From Rhizobium sp. WYJ-E13 (GTDB lineage: Bacteria; Pseudomonadota; Alphaproteobacteria; Rhizobiales; Rhizobiaceae), in assembly GCF_018987265.1 (NCBI RefSeq), contig NZ_CP076853.1, positions 62,001 through 126,000 on the forward strand: DNA of 64,000 nt, read 5' to 3'. Made by a program: the position numbers and the translations under genes. The notes under the pieces were generated by a model that saw only the letters and a list, made by a program, of their open reading frames with translations, made no database searches and was not told the DNA's origin. Positions 27,532 to 35,702 of this stretch are shown one piece after another (position 1 is the stretch's first letter; every line of letters starts with the position of its first letter).

Positions 27532-28362
27532 ATGAAAAAGACAGTTCTCATCACCGGCGCGTCCTCCGGCATCGGCAAGGCGGCAGGCAGGCTCTTCCAT
27601 GCCAATGGTTGGAATGTCATCGCCACCATGCGCAGCCCTGAAAAGGAAAGCGAGCTGACCGAAATTGCCGATGTCCTCGTTGTCAGGCTCGACGTTCAGG
27701 ATCGCGGCAGCATCGATACCGCCATCAAGGCCGGCATCGAACAGTTCGGACGCATCGACGTGCTCGTCAACAATGCCGGTTACGGCCAGAACGGTATCTT
27801 CGAGGCCACCGCGCGCGAAAAGATCCAGCAGCAGTTCGACGTGAATGTCTTCGGTGTCATGGATGTGACCAGGGCGATCCTGCCGCATTTCCGGGCAAAC
27901 AAGGCCGGCACGATCATCAATGTCAGCTCGGGCGCCGGTCTCTTCACCCTGCCGACCCTGTCGATCTATTGTGCTTCGAAATTCGCGCTCGAGGGCTTTA
28001 CCGAGGCGCTGTCTTACGAGCTTCTGGCACTTGGTATTGGCGTGAAGTCGGTGATTCCGCACGGCGGTGTGGCGGAGACCAGTTTCCGGGAGCGCGCCGG
28101 CGCCGATTTTGCCATCGATCCCTCGGGCTTGCCTGATTATAATGAATTCCTGCAGCGTGCTCAGCGGGCCTTTGCAGCTATGGTCGCCGCGAAGATGATG
28201 ACGTCTTCGGATGTCGCCAAGGTAGTCTATGAAGCTGCGACCGATGGCAAAGACCAGCTGCGTTATCTCGTCGGTGATGATGCGCGCGGATTCGTGAAAG
28301 CGCGCCGGAGCATGGACGATCAGGCCTATGTGGACTTCATGCGGGCGCAATTTGCCGAGTAA
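27532..28362 (+). CDS. short-chain dehydrogenase/reductase
   Basis: 276 aa. VLITGASSGIGKAAG is the canonical TGxxxGIG cofactor motif, followed by NNAGYGQNG, the catalytic Ser in INVSSGAG and YCASK. Classical SDR, soluble. Starts at ATG 27532, reached from the divergent LysR promoter region. Resembles the SDR at 24727 in the NNAGYG and FALEG(I/F)(S/T)E blocks. Confidence 0.9.
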   Translation: MKKTVLITGASSGIGKAAGRLFHANGWNVIATMRSPEKESELTEIADVLVVRLDVQDRGSIDTAIKAGIEQFGRIDVLVNNAGYGQNGIFEATAREKIQQQFDVNVFGVMDVTRAILPHFRANKAGTIINVSSGAGLFTLPTLSIYCASKFALEGFTEALSYELLALGIGVKSVIPHGGVAETSFRERAGADFAIDPSGLPDYNEFLQRAQRAFAAMVAAKMMTSSDVAKVVYEAATDGKDQLRYLVGDDARGFVKARRSMDDQAYVDFMRAQFAE

Positions 28363-28499
28363 TTTTGATCATCTGGTCAAAGATGCTGCAAAATGAGGCG
28401 TCCCCGTGACGTCTATTAGGCAAGCATTGCGCCCAACGCATTGCTGCATTGCGGTAATTTCGCTATTCTCCATCAAATGAATTGGGTATTAATAATCCC

Positions 28500-28620
28500 G
28501 AAGGCAGCGCACTCCTCCTCCCAGCGCTTCCTTTCATCGGACTGACAACACTCCTCCTCCCAGTTGTCAGTCAGGATCAAGAGCCCGACGCACCTCCTCC
28601 CGCGTCGGGCTCTTTTCTTT
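28500..28620 (+). ncRNA. three-hairpin small RNA with anti-Shine-Dalgarno loops (cuckoo/alpha-r14-like)
   Basis: Three consecutive hairpins each expose a CTCCTCC-type loop. Hairpin 1 is at ~28503-28531 (loop ACTCCTCCTCCCA). Hairpin 2 is at 28540-28572, a perfect 10-bp stem GACTGACAAC/GTTGTCAGTC with the same loop. Hairpin 3 is at 28579-28614, a perfect 13-bp stem with loop ACCTCCTCCC, followed by TTCTTTT, hence also the terminator. Loops are complementary to Shine-Dalgarno GGAGG. This is the layout I know for the alphaproteobacterial cuckoo/alpha-r14 family, which regulates translation by base-pairing. The 5' end is estimated; no open frame is credible here. Confidence 0.82.
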
Positions 28621-28637
28621 TCCGGATCAAATCTCTC

Positions 28638-28743
28638 CTAAAGCATGTCGCGCAAAAGTGTGCAGCGGTTTTGCGACAACGACATGCGCAAAACAAAGAC
28701 CTAAAGCGCGGCGAGCGGATCTGAAAGATCGCGACGCGCATTA
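28638..28743. repeat. rhizobial dispersed repeat
   Basis: Starts CTAAAGCATGTCGCGCAAAA, passes GTGTGCAGCGGTTTTGCGAC and ends with the inverted pair GATCTGAAAGATC and GCGACGCGCATTAG. The same element type as at 23569, in the spacer between the small RNA and the lipoprotein hydrolase. Function unknown. Confidence 0.7.
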
Positions 28744-28850
28744 GAACCTTCGTGAAATTGACTTGGCTCACGGGCTCGGACTAACTGGAAGCGCGCATCA
28801 AGCGCATGTCGGTGGCTTGGCGCGATGACGCCTGAACCTGCGGAGATGTC

Positions 28851-30128
28851 ATGATCGGCGGATGCGGCGTTTCTCGCAAAGCCCTCGCAACCCTGCTCGT
28901 CCTCTGCGTCGGCCTCGCTTCCTGCGGGCGGCCGATCGGCGTCATGCAGGCGGCCGGCACGGTTCCGCCGGGGACCTCGCGCGTCGACCTGCTGGTGGCG
29001 ACGACGCGGGCTGCTGACGAAAATCCGGCCGTGCTCTTCTCCGGCGAGCGCGGCACCGGGCTGATGGTCGATGCCGTCGATGTCTCCATTCCGCCGGAAG
29101 CCAACCGCAAGGCAGGGCAGGTGCAATGGCCTCGCCGTCTGCCTGCCGACCCCCTCAAGGACTTCGTCACCGTCGCGGTCGATCCGCTGGATGGGGAGAA
29201 GGCGGGAGAGAACTGGCTCAGGACGCATATGCCGAAGAGCAAGCGCGTGCTCATCTTCGTGCATGGTTTCAACAATCGCTACGAGGATGCGGTCTATCGT
29301 TTCGCGCAGATCGTCCATGATTCGCATGCCGATGTCGCGCCCGTCGTGTTCACCTGGCCATCGCGCGCCAGCATCTTCGACTACAACTACGACAAGGAAA
29401 GCACCAACTATTCGCGCGATGCACTCGAAGAGCTGTTGCGGCGCACGGCCAACAATCCAGCCGTCGGCGACATCACCGTCATGGCTCACTCCATGGGCAC
29501 GTGGCTGACAGTCGAGGCTCTACGCCAGATGGCGATCCGCGACGGCCACGTTGCCTCGAAGATCAACAATGTCATCCTTGCCTCGCCTGATCTCGATGTC
29601 GACGTGTTCGGCCGTCAATTTCAGAGCCTCGGCAAGGACAAGCCGCACTTCACCATCTTCGTATCCCAGGATGATCGCGCGCTCGCACTCTCGCGACGCA
29701 TCTCCGGCAATGTCGATCGCCTCGGCCAGATCGACCCTTCCGCCGAGCCTTATCGCAGCAAGTTGGAAGCGGCCGGTATCACCGTGCTCGATCTGACCAA
29801 GCTGAAGACCGGCGACCGCCTGAACCATGGCAAATTTGCCGAGAGCCCCGAAGTGGTAAAGCTTATTGGCGACCGGTTGATTGCCGGCCAGACTATCACC
29901 GATTCCGAAGTCGGGCTCGGCGAAGCAGTCGGTGCGGTTGCCATCGGTGCAGCCCAGACGGCCGGCAGCGCGGTCAGCCTTGCGGTCAGCACGCCGATCG
30001 CCATCTTCGATCCCCGCACCCGCCGCAACTACGATGCTCAGGTGCGCCGTCTCGGCCAGTCGATGAACAATACGGTCGGGTCCGTGGGTGACAGCGTCGG
30101 CGCCGGGCTGCCGGAAGAGACGCAGTAA
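28851..30128 (+). CDS. lipoprotein alpha/beta hydrolase (DUF900-like)
   Basis: 425 aa. The N-terminus ends in lipobox LASC (Cys25), so it is a membrane-anchored, periplasm-facing lipoprotein. The hydrolase core at ~135-330 has VLIFVHGFNNRYEDAVYRFA (oxyanion strand), TWPSRA and the nucleophile elbow MAHSMGTWL (Ser), the DUF900 family of predicted serine esterases. The C-terminal ~80 residues are low in complexity and alanine-rich. GGAG nine bases before ATG. Substrate unknown. Confidence 0.85.
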   Translation: MIGGCGVSRKALATLLVLCVGLASCGRPIGVMQAAGTVPPGTSRVDLLVATTRAADENPAVLFSGERGTGLMVDAVDVSIPPEANRKAGQVQWPRRLPADPLKDFVTVAVDPLDGEKAGENWLRTHMPKSKRVLIFVHGFNNRYEDAVYRFAQIVHDSHADVAPVVFTWPSRASIFDYNYDKESTNYSRDALEELLRRTANNPAVGDITVMAHSMGTWLTVEALRQMAIRDGHVASKINNVILASPDLDVDVFGRQFQSLGKDKPHFTIFVSQDDRALALSRRISGNVDRLGQIDPSAEPYRSKLEAAGITVLDLTKLKTGDRLNHGKFAESPEVVKLIGDRLIAGQTITDSEVGLGEAVGAVAIGAAQTAGSAVSLAVSTPIAIFDPRTRRNYDAQVRRLGQSMNNTVGSVGDSVGAGLPEETQ

Positions 30129-30151
30129 AAAATCATAGGCATTCGCCTTGT

Positions 30152-30165
30152 TGTGATATATCACA
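30152..30165. promoter_or_regulatory. perfect 14-bp palindrome, likely operator
   Basis: TGTGATATATCACA lies 40 bases upstream of the D-amino-acid dehydrogenase start. It is shorter by two bases than a CRP site (TGTGA-N6-TCACA), so it more likely serves a dedicated regulator. Confidence 0.55.
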
Positions 30166-30205
30166 TCTTGAACGGCAATCGACTCTGCCGTGCGGTGGAC
30201 AAGAC

Positions 30206-31456
30206 ATGGCGAATGAAACGAATAGGACGGTGGCCGTTGTCGGCGCCGGTGTGGTCGGCGCTTCGATTGCTTTCGAGCTGCAGCGGCGCGGCTTTCAGGT
30301 AACATTGATCGACAAGGGCGAGCCGGGCAGGGGAACCTCCTACGGCAACATGGCGAGCATCGCGCTCGACTTCGCTGCCGGCTCCGGTCCCTCGACCTGG
30401 AAGAAGCTGCCGCGCTGGCTGATCGATCCGGAAGGCCCGGTCTGGCTGCGGCCTTCCTATGCGCCGAAAATCCTGCCCTGGTTCCTGCGCTTCCTCGCCG
30501 CCGGCCGTCCCTCGCGCCTGCGGGAGATCGAGGATGCGGGCATGAGCCTCTCCAAGATTGCTCTCGGCGATATCAGCGCCATGCTCGATGCTGTTGGCGC
30601 TCCCGAACTGATGACTGAGGAAGGCTGCCTGGCGATCTATGAAACCGAGGCCGAATTCGATGCGGACCGTGGCCACCTCGAATTGATGCGGCGCTATGGC
30701 ATGGAATTCGAGGTGCTGAGCAACGGTGCGATCCAGTATTACGAGCCGACCCTTTCGCCGAAAATCGCCAAGGCGGTGCTGCTGCCGGACAACAAGTCGA
30801 TCCGCAATCCCTACAAGCTTGTCGTAAAGCTCGCCGATGCCGCGAAGGCCGCCGGTGCCAGCTTCGTTTCCGGCGAGGTAAAGAGCGTGGAGCGCAGGGC
30901 TGACGGGAAAAGCGCCGTCCTTCTCGAAAACGGCGGTCGCATCGAGGCCGATAACGTCATTCTCGCTGCTGGCGTTCATACCCGTTTCCTCGCCGAAGCG
31001 CTCGGCGAGCCGATCCCGCTCGAAACCGAGCGCGGCTACCATACGCAGATCATGCAGCCTGGTATTTCCATGCGTTATTCGGTGATCTGGCCGCATCGTG
31101 CCTTCATGGTCACGCCGACGGCAGGCGGCATCCGCGTCGGCGGCAATGTCGAGTTGGCCGGGCTCACGGCAGCGCCTGATTTCCGTCGTCCGCGTGTGCT
31201 GGTGCGCCATGCGCAACGCATCCTGCCCGATCTGAAGGTTGAGGACACAAGCGAATGGATGGGCCACCGCCCGGCCCTGCCTGATACGATCCCGATCATT
31301 TCGCCCTCCTCGAAAATATCAGGCGTTTTCTACGCCACCGGTCACGGCCATCTCGGCCTGACCTATTCGGCAACGACAGCGCGGTTGATCGCCGATATGG
31401 TGACGGGCGCCAAAACGCCTGTCGATATCAAGCCATTCCGTATCGATAGATACTAG
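30206..31456 (+). CDS. FAD-dependent D-amino-acid dehydrogenase-like oxidoreductase
   Basis: 416 aa. An N-terminal dinucleotide-binding motif (VAVVGAGVVGASIAFELQRR) precedes a DadA/glycine-oxidase-like core, ending with GVFYATGHGHLGLTYSATTA. Such enzymes oxidise D-amino acids or cyclic imino acids to imines, feeding electrons to the membrane. The next gene is a proline-racemase-family enzyme 85 bases on, which suggests the substrate is a D-proline or cis-4-hydroxy-D-proline. Regulated probably through the palindrome at 30152. Confidence 0.88.
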   Translation: MANETNRTVAVVGAGVVGASIAFELQRRGFQVTLIDKGEPGRGTSYGNMASIALDFAAGSGPSTWKKLPRWLIDPEGPVWLRPSYAPKILPWFLRFLAAGRPSRLREIEDAGMSLSKIALGDISAMLDAVGAPELMTEEGCLAIYETEAEFDADRGHLELMRRYGMEFEVLSNGAIQYYEPTLSPKIAKAVLLPDNKSIRNPYKLVVKLADAAKAAGASFVSGEVKSVERRADGKSAVLLENGGRIEADNVILAAGVHTRFLAEALGEPIPLETERGYHTQIMQPGISMRYSVIWPHRAFMVTPTAGGIRVGGNVELAGLTAAPDFRRPRVLVRHAQRILPDLKVEDTSEWMGHRPALPDTIPIISPSSKISGVFYATGHGHLGLTYSATTARLIADMVTGAKTPVDIKPFRIDRY

Positions 31457-31541
31457 CAGCAGTGTATCGGCGGCTCCGTCGCCGACCAGAATATCCGCGT
31501 TGATGACGGCATCACGCGTTAAGTCTGATGGGAGTTTGCAG

Positions 31542-32579
31542 ATGAGATGGAAGCGCACGATCCAGCTTCTGGATGTTCATGCCGAAGGTGAAATTGGCAA
31601 GGTCGCGATTGGCGGCGTGCCGAAGATTCCGGGCGAAACGGTTGCCGCCCAGCTTCACTGGCTGAACACCGATCCGAAGGGCCAGGAACTTCGTCGCTTC
31701 CTATGCCTTGAGCCGCGCGGTGCGCCGATCGGCTCGGTCAACCTGCTCCTGCCGCCAAAGCATCCCGATGCCGATGCGGCCTTCATCATCCTGCAGCCGG
31801 ATCAGGCGCATGCGAGCTCCGGCTCGAATTCCATCTGCGTCACGACCGCTCTTCTCGAATCCGGCATCGTCGAAATGAAGGAGCCGGAAACCATCGTCAC
31901 GCTGGAAACGGCAGCCGGCCTCGTCAAGGCAACGGCCACCTGCCGGGACGGTCGCTGCGAGAAGGTGAAACTGACCATGGTGCCGTCCTTCGTCCAAGAG
32001 CTGGATGTCGAGATCGACACGCCGCATTGGGGAAAGATCAAGGCCGACATCTGCTATGGCGGCATCTTCTATGCGCTGGTCGACGTCGGCCAGATCAATC
32101 TGACGATCGAGAAGGCCAATGCCGCAGCACTGGTGCAGGCCGGCATGATCCTCAAGGATCTCATCAACCGCAATATGCACGTCGTGCATCCGGAAATCCC
32201 GGCAATCTCGGGTGTGGCCTATGTCATGTTCCGTGATCTGGAAGCGGACGGCACGGTTCGCACCTGCACGACCATGTGGCCGGGACGGGCCGATCGTTCA
32301 CCCTGCGGCACCGGCAATTCGGCCAACCTCGCGACCCTCTACGCACGCGGAAAGGCCAAGGTCGGCGATATCTTCAAGTCGAGGTCGATCATCGGCTCGG
32401 AATTCGAAGTCGGCCTGCAGGCGGTGACGCAAGTCGCCGGCAAGCCCGCCGTCATCCCGACGATATCAGGTCGCGGCTTTACCTTCGGCCTGTCGCAGGT
32501 CGCACTCGATCCCTTCGATCCGCATCCCCTCGGTTTTGCCCTGACGGATGTCTGGGGACCATCGGCCGGCGAGATCTGA
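31542..32579 (+). CDS. proline racemase / hydroxyproline epimerase family enzyme, Ser-Cys type
   Basis: 345 aa. The second catalytic site is intact (DRSPCGTGNSA, Cys255), but the first, usually MCGH, reads SSGS, so Ser93 replaces Cys and Ser95 replaces His. Family members with two Cys racemise proline or epimerise 4-hydroxyproline; Thr or Ser at the first position occurs in dehydratases and some epimerases. With the preceding D-amino-acid dehydrogenase it likely handles hydroxyproline or proline isomers. Start ATG 31542 follows GGGAG; 14 upstream in-frame residues are not needed. The function is not fixed between epimerase and dehydratase. Confidence 0.85.
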   Translation: MRWKRTIQLLDVHAEGEIGKVAIGGVPKIPGETVAAQLHWLNTDPKGQELRRFLCLEPRGAPIGSVNLLLPPKHPDADAAFIILQPDQAHASSGSNSICVTTALLESGIVEMKEPETIVTLETAAGLVKATATCRDGRCEKVKLTMVPSFVQELDVEIDTPHWGKIKADICYGGIFYALVDVGQINLTIEKANAAALVQAGMILKDLINRNMHVVHPEIPAISGVAYVMFRDLEADGTVRTCTTMWPGRADRSPCGTGNSANLATLYARGKAKVGDIFKSRSIIGSEFEVGLQAVTQVAGKPAVIPTISGRGFTFGLSQVALDPFDPHPLGFALTDVWGPSAGEI

Positions 32580-32588
32580 TCTCACGTC

Positions 32589-33065
32589 TCAATAGACGAA
32601 AGGATCGACCTCGGCCTTGGCGGGTGCGTCGCTGGCCGCGGGATAGATCACACCCTTGCGCAGGATGATGTTGGCATAGAGCCGCGGCTCACCGGTCTGG
32701 ATGACTGCATGGGCTGCGCGCACGCGGCCATAAAAATCCGGCCCGATCAGCGGAATAACCTGTCGGTCCGGTTCGTGTTTGGCGCAGCAGGTGATCATCT
32801 CCTCATGCACGGGGTCGAGCTTGTCGCGCTCGGCCTTCACGGTTGAGCGGAAGATCGCCTCATTCACAAAGTCGTCGATCGGCAGGACGCTCAAAACGGC
32901 ATTGAGAACCGGAATGAGATGGTGCCCGTCGAGCCGGATCAGCCGCCGTGCATGTTCGATGCCCGGATAGTTGCCGTCGACGATGGCGATTTCGTCGCCA
33001 TGGCCCATGCCGCGCAATGTCGCGAGCAGGTCCGGGCTCAGCAGCGGGTCAAGCCCTTTCAGCAT
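32589..33065 (-). CDS. RbsD/FucU-family sugar mutarotase
   Basis: 158 aa. MLKGLDPLLSPDLLATLRGM, GHGDEIAIVDGNYP (catalytic His-Asp region) and the C-terminal EPRLYANIILRKGVI match the decameric RbsD/FucU mutarotases that interconvert anomers of ribose or fucose. Start 33065 lies inside the end of frcR (17-base overlap), so it is translated from the frcR transcript. The context of the fructose locus suggests a role in sugar anomer supply, though the substrate is unknown. Confidence 0.88.
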   Translation of the reverse strand: MLKGLDPLLSPDLLATLRGMGHGDEIAIVDGNYPGIEHARRLIRLDGHHLIPVLNAVLSVLPIDDFVNEAIFRSTVKAERDKLDPVHEEMITCCAKHEPDRQVIPLIGPDFYGRVRAAHAVIQTGEPRLYANIILRKGVIYPAASDAPAKAEVDPFVY

Positions 33066-34296
33066 TGTCGATCTCCTTGAAAAGTACATTCTGGTCGGTG
33101 AGATAGCGAGCGAAGATCGGCAGGCTGGCCCCGCCGATGGCGCGCGCCTGCGCGCCGACCACGCCTTCGACGATATCGGGCATGACGACGCCCTGCAGGT
33201 CGAGCTTTTCAGCCTCGTGGATCGTCGCCTGCACGATGCGCCGGCGCACCCAGTCGGGAAAGCCGCCATCAATGACGGCGGCGCTGAAGTCGATGATCGA
33301 GGCGGCCGCCACGATCGCCTGCGCCAGTGCCTTGGCCGTATCCTGGATCCAGGCCTCCATAGGCTCGCCGAAATCAACCCAATCGTCGGCCGAATACCAG
33401 AGCGGCTGCGGGTCTATGCCGCGCTCGCGCAGCATGTTTTCCAGCACGAAGATGGATGCGATCTCCAGAAGTTGCAGTGTCTCGCCATTCTTGCCGCGCA
33501 CCGGCAGCGGGCCGATCGCGCCTGCCGTGCCCGTCTTGCCGGAAAAGATCGATGAATTCAGCACGATCCCGCCGCCGATGAAGGAACCGATGAAGAAATA
33601 AACGAAATCCGGATAAGAGGGACCGACGCCGAACACCAGTTCCGCGCCGCAGGCACTGGTGGCATCGTTCTGCAGGAAGACCTGATAAGAGACTTGTTCA
33701 GCGATTTCGGCCTGCAGATCGAAGTCGCGCCAGACTTCCATGGCTCCTTCCGGCGCGCCAACTTCGTCGGCCCAGTTCCATAGCTCGAAGGGCGCTGCAA
33801 TTCCAAGGCCGGCGATGCGGCTGCGCTCGCGCTCATCGAGCTTTCCCTCCAGCTCTTTGATCCCCTGCGTCACAAAGGACAGGATCTCGTGGGGCAGGGG
33901 GTAGGCATAGATTCTGTGCAACTGCAGCCGGATCTTGCCGACGAAATCCATCAGCACGAGGTCGGCGCTCCGCCGCCCGATCTTCACGCCGAAGGAATAG
34001 ACGGCATCCGGATTGAGCCGCATCGGGATGGATGGCTGGCCAACACGGCCGCGAATGGGCTCGCCGCGCGACAGCAGCCCTTCCTTCTCCAATACCCGCA
34101 TGATGACGGAGACCGTCTGGGCCGAAAGCCCGCTACGGCGTGCGATATCGGCCTTCGACAGCGCGCCGTATAGGCGCACCAGCGACAGCACGAGCCGTTC
34201 GTTATAGGCGCGCACCCTGATCTGGTTCGCACCTCCCGACGGATTCAGAATTGGCGGTGGGACCGGCATGGAATCCGGACCGTCCAAGGACGACAT
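33049..34296 (-). CDS. frcR: ROK-family transcriptional regulator of the fructose locus
   Basis: 415 aa. An N-terminal winged HTH (ALSKADIARRSGLSAQTVSVIM at ~43-63) is followed by a sugar-kinase-like ROK core (VYSFGVKIGRRSADLVLMDF; GIAAPFELW; GGGIVLNSSIFSGKTGTAGA). The Cys-rich zinc motif of ROK kinases is absent, in keeping with a regulator. Divergent from frcB, whose 233-base spacer holds the likely operators; the order frcR-frcBCAK is as in Sinorhizobium. Assignment to frcR rests on this context. Confidence 0.88.
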   Translation of the reverse strand: MSSLDGPDSMPVPPPILNPSGGANQIRVRAYNERLVLSLVRLYGALSKADIARRSGLSAQTVSVIMRVLEKEGLLSRGEPIRGRVGQPSIPMRLNPDAVYSFGVKIGRRSADLVLMDFVGKIRLQLHRIYAYPLPHEILSFVTQGIKELEGKLDERERSRIAGLGIAAPFELWNWADEVGAPEGAMEVWRDFDLQAEIAEQVSYQVFLQNDATSACGAELVFGVGPSYPDFVYFFIGSFIGGGIVLNSSIFSGKTGTAGAIGPLPVRGKNGETLQLLEIASIFVLENMLRERGIDPQPLWYSADDWVDFGEPMEAWIQDTAKALAQAIVAAASIIDFSAAVIDGGFPDWVRRRIVQATIHEAEKLDLQGVVMPDIVEGVVGAQARAIGGASLPIFARYLTDQNVLFKEIDNAERA

Positions 34297-34380
34297 TGGC
34301 CACTCCTCCCAATTAACGGCCTATGCCCTAATTTTCCTCAGCATGCCACATCGAATTAATAATTCAATTGGATTTATTTA

Positions 34381-34421
34381 TTGACAAGCCGTTTTCTTTC
34401 GCTCTTAATTGCCATTGTCAA
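34381..34421. promoter_or_regulatory. inverted repeat in the frcR-frcB spacer
   Basis: TTGACAA at 34381-34387 and TTGTCAA at 34415-34421, plus AATTAATAATT at ~34353. Candidate promoter/operator for the divergent frc genes. Confidence 0.35.
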
Positions 34422-34449
34422 CGGCACGGGACGGCTTTGGGAGGGGCTC

Positions 34450-34533
34450 ATGTCACATCCGCAAGTCTCGCCGTGCATGAATTCCGGCACCGCCTTGGGG
34501 GCGGGTCGGCTAATCTCTGGGAGGAGTTCATGA
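34450..34533 (+). CDS. possible 27-codon leader peptide overlapping frcB
   Basis: ATG 34450 has a strong GGGAGGGG site. The frame reads [20 protein letters not shown], then seven more residues, and stops at TGA 34531-34533, overlapping the frcB start as ATGA. Either a translationally coupled leader or a by-product of a duplicated ribosome-binding region. No known homologue recalled. Confidence 0.35.
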   Translation: MSHPQVSPCMNSGTALGAGRLISGRSS

Positions 34534-35549
34534 AGAAATCAGTTCTCGCTTTCGGCGCTCTCGCGCTCGGTGTCGCCTTTTCCGCTCCGGCGATGGCGGC
34601 AGATGTTTCCGCCTGCCTGATCACCAAGACCGACACCAACCCCTTCTTCGTCAAGATGAAGGAAGGTGCGACCGCCAAGGCCAAGGAACTCGGCGTTTCG
34701 CTGAAGTCCTATGCCGGCAAGATCGACGGTGACAGCGAAAGCCAGGTCGCGGCGATCGAAAGCTGCATTGCCGACGGCGCAAAGGGCATCCTGCTCACCG
34801 CTTCCGACACCAAGGGCATCGTCTCTTCGGTCAAGAAGGCGCGTGATGCCGGTCTGCTGGTCATCGCGCTCGACACACCGCTCGAGCCGGCCGATGCCGC
34901 CGACGCCACCTTCGCCACCGACAACCTGCTCGCCGGCAAGCTGATCGGCCAGTGGGCCAAGGAAACGCTCGGCGATAAGGCCAAGGACGCCAAGGTCGGC
35001 TTCCTCGACCTGACGCCGTCGCAGCCGACGGTCGACGTTCTGCGCGACCAGGGCTTCATGATCGGCTTCGGCATCGACCCGAAGAACCCGAACAAGATCG
35101 GCGATGAAGATGACAAGCGCATCGTCGGCCATGACGTGACGAACGGCAACGAGGAAGGCGGCCGCAAGGCCATGGAAAACCTCCTGCAGAAGGATCCTGG
35201 CATCAACGTCATCCACACGATCAACGAACCGGCTGCAGTCGGTGCCTATCAGGCGCTGAAGGCCGTCGGTATGGAAAAGAACGTACTGATCGTATCGGTC
35301 GACGGCGGTTGCCCGGGTGTCAAGTCGGTCAAGGAAGGCGTCATCGGCGCCACCTCGCAGCAATATCCGCTGCTGATGGCGTCGCTCGGTATCGAGGCGA
35401 TCAAGAAGTTCGCTGATAGCGGTGAGAAGCCGAAGCCGACCGAAGGCAAGTCCTTCTTCGATACGGGCGTCTCGCTCGTCACCGATAAGCCGGTCTCCGG
35501 CGTCAAGTCGATCGACACCAAGGAAGGCACGGACAAGTGCTGGGGCTGA
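34530..35549 (+). CDS. frcB: fructose ABC transporter substrate-binding protein
   Basis: 339 aa periplasmic protein. A signal peptide ([20 protein letters not shown], ending AMA) is followed by a RbsB-type sugar-binding fold ([51 protein letters not shown]). The ATG at 34530 has a strong GGAGGAG eight bases upstream. First gene of frcB-frcC-frcA-frcK, the layout of the Sinorhizobium fructose/ribose/mannose transporter, so the same sugars are expected. A hairpin follows the gene, so binding protein can be made in excess. Confidence 0.92.
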   Translation: MKKSVLAFGALALGVAFSAPAMAADVSACLITKTDTNPFFVKMKEGATAKAKELGVSLKSYAGKIDGDSESQVAAIESCIADGAKGILLTASDTKGIVSSVKKARDAGLLVIALDTPLEPADAADATFATDNLLAGKLIGQWAKETLGDKAKDAKVGFLDLTPSQPTVDVLRDQGFMIGFGIDPKNPNKIGDEDDKRIVGHDVTNGNEEGGRKAMENLLQKDPGINVIHTINEPAAVGAYQALKAVGMEKNVLIVSVDGGCPGVKSVKEGVIGATSQQYPLLMASLGIEAIKKFADSGEKPKPTEGKSFFDTGVSLVTDKPVSGVKSIDTKEGTDKCWG

Positions 35550-35573
35550 GCCCTGCCTGATTGACATCAGAAC

Positions 35574-35600
35574 GGCCGGGGCTTGATCCCCGGCCATTTT
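35574..35600 (+). terminator. attenuating hairpin between frcB and frcC
   Basis: Perfect 8-bp stem GGCCGGGG/CCCCGGCC with a 6-base loop and ATTTT after it. Located inside the operon, so likely a partial terminator or an RNA-stabilising hairpin. Confidence 0.65.
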
Positions 35601-35702
35601 GGGCGGACGATATGCCGTCGCCCGACAAACCGGCTGATTAAGACCGGAAGTATATCGGTCGCGGCTTCCGCGTGGGTTTGCCGCGGATGCGAAGGAGGAA
35701 CA

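Noticed and set aside
28482..28724. 80-codon frame over the three hairpins
   Set aside because: Overlaps RNA hairpins and a dispersed repeat, has no ribosome site and no similarity.
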